Below are positions 56,873-64,000 of a DNA stretch of 64,000 bases, in pieces. A program made the translations under genes and the position numbers. The stretch covers positions 2,212,125 through 2,276,124 of the forward strand of contig CM074814.1 in the NCBI GenBank assembly GCA_037447605.1, in the 5' to 3' direction. Origin of the DNA: Zygnema circumcarinatum (Eukaryota; Streptophyta; Zygnematophyceae; Zygnematales; Zygnemataceae). The notes beneath the pieces are model-generated. The model searched no databases and was not told the DNA's origin. It saw only the letters and a program-made list of their open reading frames with translations. Numbering within the stretch: the stretch's first letter is position 1; the number at the start of each line of letters is the position of its first letter.

Positions 56873-58954
56873 ATGGCCACGCGTCTGGTGGCTGCTGCAG
56901 CAGTCAGAGCAGCGCGCAAAGGGAAGAGAGCGCTCTTCTCGCGCTCGCTCTCTACGCAGGCTGTGGCTCTGCAAGACGACCGCTTCACGAAATACAGCTC
57001 CCCTGTCCCTGTGAGCATAGATCACAGCGACATTCTGCGCTCTCTTCCCACAAAGATCACCACTCTTCCGAACGGCCTGCGCGTTGCAACTGAGTCGAGT
57101 CCCTTGGCGCAGACTGCAACAGTTGGAGTTTGGATCGACGCTGGGAGCCGCTTTGAAACAGATGCGACTAATGGAACTGCACATTTTCTGGAGCATATGA
57201 TTTTTAAGGGCACAGAGACGCGAGGGGTGAGGCAGTTGGAGGAAGGGATAGAGAACTTGGGAGCCCGGCTTGATGCTTACACTTCAAGGGAGCAGACGAC
57301 ATACTATGCGAAGGTTTTGAAGAGCGATGTTCCGAAGGCGGTCGAGATCTTGTCGGACATCTTGCAACATTCGAAGCTTGGGGAAAGGCACATAGAGAGG
57401 GAGCGCGACGTGATCTTGCGGGAGATGGAAGAGGTGTGTGAACGTTGAGAGTTTGAAAAAATGGTTGCATGCGGATTAGGTTTCCACTCCTAAACTTTGG
57501 AGGTATGTTTCTTTTAGTGAGAGCCGCGTCCAGTATCACTCTGCATGCAAAAGAGTTGATTCTCACTGAAAGTTTGCTGTTATATTGTGCATATTACGCT
57601 TGCGTTTGCGTGCATTCATGGTAGCATTTCTTCTATTTCTTACAATGTACACCCTCTGCAGGTTGAGAAGCAATCGGTAGAGGTGTTGTTCGACCACCTC
57701 CATGCAACTGCATTCCAGCATACGCCCCTCGGCCGTACGATACTCGGGCCTGCGGCGAATATTGCAAGATTGAGCCAAGCAGACTTGAAAAAATATATTG
57801 AAACTCATTACACGGGCCCTCGCATGGTGAGGACTAATTCCAATACTGTGTTCACTTTCGTTTTGTTGATGAAAGAAATTAGCTTGATATGGCTTGCTAT
57901 TTCGAGGGACACACTTCTAACTGTAAAGTTTGATCCATGTTGATACGATGAATGGGCTATGTGAGGTTTGCGTCTTCAATGCTTTCTAGTTGAGAATTGT
58001 GAACGTCATCAGTTGATCATTCCAGGCAAAAAGACACCCTCTGTCGTCACGTCTACCTACCTACCTGTCGTCGTATTGGGTTATGAGTGACAATACGAGA
58101 GCGAAGGCGTAGTAATTAGGTTTGCTAAGTTGCTTCCTTTTAATGTCAACTTTTGTTGATTTGCAGGTGATAGCTGCTGCTGGTGCCGTTGATCATGACG
58201 AAATAGTTAAGCTGGTCGAGAAATCGTTTTCCTCGTTGTCAACAGATCCAACAACTGCAGCTGACCTGGTGGCTAAGGAACCGGCTGTTTTTACCGGGTC
58301 TGAGGTGCGATTTTTAACCTAAGCGCCAAGTCTGTAGATGCTTCACATTGATGCAGCGAATGACATGAATGGTCTTGAGTATTTAATGAACTTATGGATT
58401 CCATAATCTTCGCTGAGTTTGCTGCGTTGCCTGCTTGCCTACTAACTCTGAGGTTGTGTTTTTGTGGAGGATGTCCTGTCAGGTTCGAATTCGGGATGAT
58501 GACAAACCACTAGCACATTTCGCGGTCGCCTTTGCCGGTGCTTCTTGGACAGACCCCGATGCCATCCCTTTGATGGTCATGCAGAGCATGCTCGGAGCCT
58601 GGAATAACGCTGCAGGAGCTGGTGTGCATATGGGGTAAACTCGTAACCATGTATCATATATAGATACAGCGGCTCAGTGATTTCAATAATTACCCTTTGC
58701 TCTGGTTTTCAGGTTTACTAGTTTCGCACACAGGTACTGAGCTTGAGAACTCTTTCTGCATGCCCCTTTCTAAAGATGCTTGCTTTTCTTTCTGTTTCTT
58801 TCTTCGAACTCCCTATGTATGTTCAGTTCTGAGCTCACACAACTGGTGGCCGCAAATGGTTTGGCGGAGAGCGTGATGGCCTTCAACACTAATTATAGCG
58901 ACGCTGGACTCTTTGGAGTTACTGCTGTGGCACCGGTGAGCTCGATGGCATGGC

Positions 58955-58987
<33 letters not shown>

Positions 58988-60824
58988 GATATATATATTT
59001 TTTGTAGCGTTGTTGCTCTCTGCTTTGGATGTTATAGGGACAGGGTATGCAAAATATGGAATGCAGCATAACATCCCGCTGCCCCGTTTGTCTCATTCAT
59101 CATTTTTAAGGCCAACTTTATTTCCATGAATGCTTGCTGGTGTGAGGAGTGAAGAGCCTGTTAAGTGCTGCTAACTTGCCTTGATGGGCCAGCAGGTTTC
59201 TGAACAAGTTTATGAAGATAATGGCGCAAGGTTAAACAGATACTGTCCAGTAGCTAACGTGAGGGTAAATGTTTGGGGTGGGTTCAGCCCGACAGCCTGT
59301 CCGATTTGTCTTGGGCAATTATGAATGAGATGACACGCATGGTGTATCGTGTATCGGAGGATGATGTTGTGCGAGCACGTAATCAGGTATGTGTGATGAA
59401 GAACTGAGAGACAGGAAAGAGCCCTTTGTGATACTATAGTGCCTATGATGAAGAAGCTTCTGTGCTGGACTATGGTGGTTGGGCTCCCAGTCGTAATAGT
59501 ACTCAGGAATACAATGTCAGCGTCAAGTCACAACATGCACGATGAATCACAATTTTTTCCCACTATAAACGTGTCAAATGCAGGCTGCATGATGACTCCA
59601 TTCAGACTATGTCTATTCGTTTGCGACCAGATCAACGTTGGAAGGAACTAGCCTCTTATATGTGCTAGAATTAATCCTTAGACTATGAGTCAAAGTGGCA
59701 TACCACTTTTTTGACAATGGCCAGAACTTCAGCTCAACAATTTATTGAAGTTTTAGGTTCTCCTGTCGCTTGAATCCAAGTATGGAGAGTCATTCGGATT
59801 CTAGACTTTAGGAATCACTTCTCAGACACATTCGAGGTGGATTATTCTTCTGAACCAGAAAGAGAAGGCTTTCTAAATTACACATCTTGACATCTTTAGG
59901 GCCTTATCTTCCGGTATAAATAAGTAGGAAGTATATGTGCCTCATGGTGGAATATACATTCATATTTTTCATTGTATCACTGCCTGAATGCAGCTGAAAT
60001 CGAGCCTGCTGCTCCATATGGATGGAACAAGCGCTGTTGCTGAAGACATTGGCCGACAGGTATGTCTATACTTTCCTACTCGAGGAAGAATATCTTCTCA
60101 GATATTTGCAAACCACAACTTCTTTTTGAGTTCCTTTCTTTCCTGGGTGATACAGCTCATTTGATATGCTGTTCTATCCCATTCGTGGTTGTGATCTTTT
60201 GGTGCAGCTCCTTGTCTATGGTCGACGATTGCCTCTTGCGGAGCTGTTTGCTCGCATTGACGCTGTCGATCCTGACACAGTAAAGAGGGTGGCGGAACGG
60301 TTCATTTTTGACAAGGTATTGTTTCAGGCACTATTGGGTTCAAACATAGCCACTATGGTTTTGCACTGTCTTGTCCCCTTGCAGCCCCCCCCCCACTTTC
60401 CCTTTCAGGCTCCCTTCTTACGTTTTCTATCTCCACCACACTTTCTCTTTCAAGCTCCCTCCCTTTTTCTTGTTCAGGCTACCTCCCTCGCTCTCTTTCA
60501 GGCTCGCGTCCTCCTTCTCTTGCAGGCTCTCTTTCACTTTCAGCCTCTCCCTCTCCCTTACAGCCTCCTTCCCTCTCTCTCTCTCTCTTCGCAGTGGAAT
60601 GTAGAAGCTGATCCCGTTGTCCCGGCAGCTTCTTGTTTGTCCCTTGCATGGGAACTCTGAAACACATCAGACTTGAAATATAAGTCCTTCACTCACCAAA
60701 TCTCACCTCTGAAACTGTTCCTGTTGCCTCCTTACAGGACGTAGCAATCACTGCTATGGGCCCCACTCAGTTCCTTCCCGACTATACTTGGTTCCGCCGC
60801 CGCACCTTCTGGCTTCGCTACTAA
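56873..60824 (+). CDS. MPPB: mitochondrial processing peptidase beta subunit
   Basis: Exons: 56873-57433, 57662-57826, 58167-58304, 58483-58634, 58827-58935, 59288-59386, 59994-60059, 60208-60315, 60738-60824: 1485 bases, 494 residues, all phases close. An Arg/Ala-rich presequence ([20 protein letters not shown]) precedes the M16 core with the inverted zinc motif HFLEH (His104, Glu107, His108) and a distal Glu in [14 protein letters not shown]. Later family blocks are [51 protein letters not shown] and a final [13 protein letters not shown] removes presequences from imported mitochondrial proteins; in plants it is the core 1 subunit of cytochrome bc1. The start at 56873 is the first ATG of a typical presequence. 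The 58635-58826 intron contains a skippable 21-base exon-like stretch. Confidence 0.95.
58956..58996. repeat. (TA)n microsatellite in an MPPB intron
   Basis: An AT dinucleotide run directly after the exon ending at 58935. Non-coding. Confidence 0.9.
60380..60595. repeat. CT-rich intronic tract with TTTCAGGCT units
   Basis: Several copies of CTTTCAGGCTCCCT-like units of about 30 bases in the last MPPB intron. Each unit resembles a polypyrimidine-tract-plus-AG acceptor, so cryptic splice sites are plentiful, but the true acceptor before 60738 gives the conserved C-terminus. Confidence 0.65.
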
Positions 60825-62322
60825 GTGTTAAATTTTACCATTTGGGAGAGCCTAGAAGGAAACAAGCAGGGCTGTTGAACGAGCCAAGTCCGGTCAACTC
60901 TGGTCAACTCTAGGCAGGCGCACCATCCCAAGCAATTGGAGAATACATCGGTCGGTTTAGTGAAGTTTAGGTAAGGAAGGGAAAGCCCTCAGCTTTTAGG
61001 TCGAACTATTGGCTGGGCAATGGTTGGTACTCTCACAATTCTTGTGGATATAATATGGGGGCCAGCGTCGAGCAATTGATCGGCCTGTTCCGGAGCGCTG
61101 TCAAACACCTCTCTCTCTCTCTGTTTCACAAATGCGTTTTGGAAGTTGGGAGCTGGACAGGAAGAGTAAGGGCCTTCCCTGCATATGGGGAAGTATGTGG
61201 TCGAACTGGTTAGGGCTGGCTTTCTTATCGCAGTGTGACTGGAGGAGAGCTGGGGAAGTTCACTCGAATATCCTAAAAACCCCAAAAAACCCTAAAACCC
61301 TACAACCCAAAATTCTAAAATCGTAAAACTGTAAACCCTAAAAACCTTTGGGAAGAACTGCTTTGAATGCAAGTGATGGGCATTGGCGCCGTGGTTGTGA
61401 ACGTCAGAAAAATCGACCCTTTTTTCGGAATTTGCTTTTTACACATTTTTTGGCTAGATACACCTTTACAAAAAAAATCAGGTCTCTGAAAGCCCTAAAT
61501 AGAATCTGACCGGTTAAAAGGGTGTGTGTTTAGCCAAAAAAGGTGTGTACATAGACCCTAAGATTTTCTGCGGATAAGATTCCAAGAATTGTACTCACGA
61601 CAGATCCAACGGTCGTCAGAGAATCTACCTTATATCTAACGGCTGATACTCCGCCAGGTCAGCACTCCACATCCAGAATTGAAGATCTCACACGTGTGCC
61701 CTTGACCTATCCAACGGTCAGCATCAACAGTGACTGATTTTCCATTCCATGGGATCTGCTCTTATCCTTCCTCTCAAAAAATGGTTCAGCAGTTCCTCGT
61801 GGTTCCTCATGCTGGTTTTGTTCACCATCAGTTGGTTGGTCAATTTCCAGACTGACACAACTCACGAGCCACACCCCACATGTGAAGACCACATGACAAG
61901 TGATTTTTTTTTTTGCCCCAAAGAAATTGTGATAGTAGGTGGTTTCGAACTTTTGAAAAAGAAAAAACACACTAGTGTAATTCGAAACCGATACACGAAA
62001 ATAAGCACTAACATCGAAATAAAAACTACTTTAAAAAACCAACAATTTCCATTTCGATATTTAAGTCTGCACCTCCAAAATTTGCTAACGCTCTCGAACA
62101 AAGGCGTGCGAAAAAATCCTTCGTTCTTTCGAGCTTCTACTTTAACTTACATTTTCCCCGCTGCCTCACTATTCACAAAGCAAGCTATAACACTTCAAAC
62201 CCCACCTCCTTCCCATCTCCCTCTCCCAACTTTCCTCCCCCCTCTCTCCCTCCCCCCCCTCCTCTCAAACCCCACCACCTCTTAGTTATAGACCCATCCC
62301 CTCCTCCCTCCCTCCCTCCCTC
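60825..62322. other. intergenic region after MPPB
   Basis: Holds an AAAACCCTAAAACCC-type degenerate telomere-like stretch (61275-61345), a third copy of the 6.1 kb dispersed element (about 61497-61550), CCAACGGTC words (61608-61720), and AT-rich sequence. No gene is supported. A long plus-strand frame at 61749-62285 has random-looking composition. Confidence 0.4.
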
Positions 62323-62724
62323 TTAATCCTTGTCGACCTGATTGAGCTTCCCCAACCCCTTACAAGTCTTGCACACTATCTGCTGATCCTTCCTCGCCGC
62401 GTTCGCCCTAAGGGCCCCCGCCCCTCCCGCCCTCACAAAGCCCGCCCCGTCGCAGTCAGGGCAGGTATCCTTCCTCGAGAAGAAGACGGGGAAGGCGCTG
62501 CCAATGAGAGCAATAGCTATTGCTCCGCCAATGAGAAAGTTGGTCCCTTCGGCCGCCACGTCTCCGGCTGCGCAGCGGACTCGGCTCTTGGAGGGACCCA
62601 CTTGGACTCGCACAGTTTGCTTCAAAGAGGCGATGGGGCGAGCAAAGGAAGCGAGCTTGGAGGGAGAGGTGAGACTGGCGGTAGGGTGGAGGGCAACGAC
62701 TGCAGATTGCGTAGCCATAGCCAT
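62323..62724 (-). CDS. small plastid membrane protein with a DnaJ-type CxxC pair
   Basis: Single exon of 133 residues from the ATG at 62724; an in-frame ATG at 62736 would add four. The first ~52 residues are a chloroplast transit peptide (MAMATQSAVVALHPTASLTS). One membrane helix follows (FLIGGAIAIALIGSAFPVFF). The stroma- or lumen-exposed tail has two zinc-finger half sites, CPDCDGAG and CKTCKGLG, about 27 residues apart. Plant homologues with RKDTCPxCDGAGFVR and LRANAARKDQ belong to the DnaJ/Hsp40 cysteine-rich superfamily and are related in fold to BSD2 and LQY1, which assist Rubisco and PSII assembly. This one has two CxxC motifs instead of four. Its exact role is not known to me. Confidence 0.8.
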   Translation of the reverse strand: MAMATQSAVVALHPTASLTSPSKLASFARPIASLKQTVRVQVGPSKSRVRCAAGDVAAEGTNFLIGGAIAIALIGSAFPVFFSRKDTCPDCDGAGFVRAGGAGALRANAARKDQQIVCKTCKGLGKLNQVDKD

Positions 62725-64000
62725 GGTGTGTGACACAACCTGGAGGACGAGGGAGGGAGGGAGGGAGGAAGGGAGGGAGGGAGGGAGGAAGGGAGGGAGA
62801 GTGTGAGATGTTTTTCCGAGTTACAAGACAAGATGAGCACTCTCACACGATGAGATAAGCAAGAAAGAATGCTGCGGGTCTAGAACTGCTCGTTCAAGTG
62901 TTCATCTAAGGAACCATGACGCTTTTACTTAGAGAGAGGGCGAGAGAGAGAGAGGGGGAAAGAAAAAGAAATGTGGTTTCAGCTTTCCTTAAAAGGGAAA
63001 TGCATCGGAGCACATGTTTTGTAGGTAGAATGTGCCGCGTGGTCTGTAAGCAGCAGGCCATGAGAAGCTACGCATGCAATAAAAATAAAAAATAAAAGGT
63101 CCTGCTTGCATATCTGTACTCTCTTCTTCAAGAGTAGGGGAAGTTCAAAGAACAAATGAAACAACTCGGAGAGACGACGAAAATATGAAAATAAACCCAA
63201 AGAATGATCACTTTCGCATTTATAATAAAAAAACAATAATAATATGCAGACAAATAATAGTAATAATAATATGCAGATCTCATCTCCCTCCCCTTTTCAT
63301 TTCTTCATGGTCAGACGAAAACAAGAAACGCAGCAAACGCGGCTCTCCTTCACATGGTTCAGTATCTTAGGAACAGACTAATCTCGTTCGCTTGCATTCA
63401 CGTTCCATGAAAAGTTTCATTCGAAAAAACCCAGCCCCACCAGCTTCACAAAAGCTCAGAAATAAATACTAGCAGGAAAGAAAATGCTGACAAGTCAAGA
63501 CATCATTGCATCGATGCAAACCAAAAGGTTGTCCCCACTCTCTCTCTGCCTCCCTCCATCTGCTCTCTCCCTCTGCCCCATCCATCCTCCCCTCTCCGCC
63601 TTGCCCAGCTTCTCCTCTCTCTCTCTTCCCTACCCCCCCATCTCCCTCCCCTACCTTCTCCATCTCTCCCCCTCTAATAGCATTCATCGCTTACCCTCTC
63701 CTTCAACAAGACCCTCCTTCTCTCTCCCTTTCCCTCTCCCTCTCCCCCCCAACCCCATCACTCTAACACCATCCCTAACTCACCTCTCCTTACGACTCCG
63801 AGAATGCAGACTATAGCCCCTTAAAGAGACAACCTCCTCTCGGTCTTGTAAGCCCCCGAGCCCCCTTTCGCTGCAGCAGTAGTAAAGAGAGTAACCCTGC
63901 ACCTGTTTAATAAGCAAGCTCTTCTGCCAGAAGAAAAACTTCCTCAGGCCTCCACCCTATATATGGAGGGAGGGAAGGGGGGGGGGGGGGGGGGGGGGGG
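62725..64000. other. right edge: 5' flank and CT-rich sequence ending in poly-G
   Basis: GGGA repeats at 62750-62800 lie in the 5' leader of the thylakoid protein gene. A CT/CCCT-rich tract spans 63535-63765. The window ends in 24 G (63977-64000). No gene is recognised in the last 1.2 kb. Confidence 0.5.

Noticed and set aside
58713-58733. 21-nt microexon as part of the main MPPB transcript
   Set aside because: Direct joining of flanking exons restores the conserved GSELTQ sequence. Kept only as a possible alternative exon.
61749-62285. 178-codon plus-strand frame
   Set aside because: Lys/Thr/Ser/Phe-rich AT-driven composition followed by CT-repeat translation; nothing recognisable.

Overview
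The window looks like nuclear DNA of a land plant, probably a non-seed plant such as a bryophyte. The evidence is a cytochrome b6f PetM precursor with a transit peptide, a P-class PPR protein, an Arabidopsis HSP70-8-type protein, a plant-type MPP-beta, a thylakoid zinc-finger protein, a PCC13-62 desiccation protein pair, and many short GT-AG introns. I cannot name the species. Simple GA/CT repeats are common, and no transposase, reverse transcriptase, rRNA or convincing tRNA gene was seen. Two 100-base N gaps (12959-13058, 24632-24731) and one 10-base gap inside a poly-C run (42354-42363) show this is a scaffold.

Layout. 0-7 kb: a small two-exon plastid-type gene (-), a secreted protein with a Pro/Ser-rich tail (-), then a repeat-rich intergenic stretch. 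7.4-9.8 kb: an eight-exon DJ-1/PfpI gene (+). 11.1-25.3 kb: a type II membrane P-loop protein (+) whose exons 1-3 lie left, and exons 4-5 right, of an 11.6 kb contig. That contig is an inverted repeat: two perfectly collinear arms of about 2.96 kb with only two differences noticed, each carrying a copy of exon 4 and an identical 171-aa gene of unknown function. The centre holds two diverged, head-to-head PCC13-62 genes and a third 171-aa-family paralogue. 26.7-28.9 kb: an unknown multi-pass membrane protein (+). 30.2-33.0 kb: a CPA1 cation/proton antiporter resembling the fungal Nha1/Sod2 type (-). 35.4 kb: petM (-). 37.9-40.9 kb: HSP70-8-like (-). 42.4-45.8 kb: a CHID1-type GH18 protein (-), head-to-head with a type I signal peptidase (46.1-49.3 kb, +). 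51.4-55.9 kb: a PPR protein with SMR-like tail (-), divergent from MPP-beta (56.9-60.8 kb, +). 62.3 kb: a small thylakoid CxxC protein (-).

These are mostly unrelated housekeeping, plastid and mitochondrial genes. Two cross-cutting themes stand out. First, a desiccation/stress theme: a duplicated PCC13-62 cluster with its partner family, DJ-1 behind three perfect G-boxes, and an Hsp70. Second, a recurrent 53-54 bp dyad of inverted CCAAT boxes enclosing paired ACGTGG half-sites occurs at seven or more intergenic places. At least two copies lie within 80 bp upstream of a start codon. Exon boundaries were inferred by eye from GT-AG sites, reading phase and family conservation.
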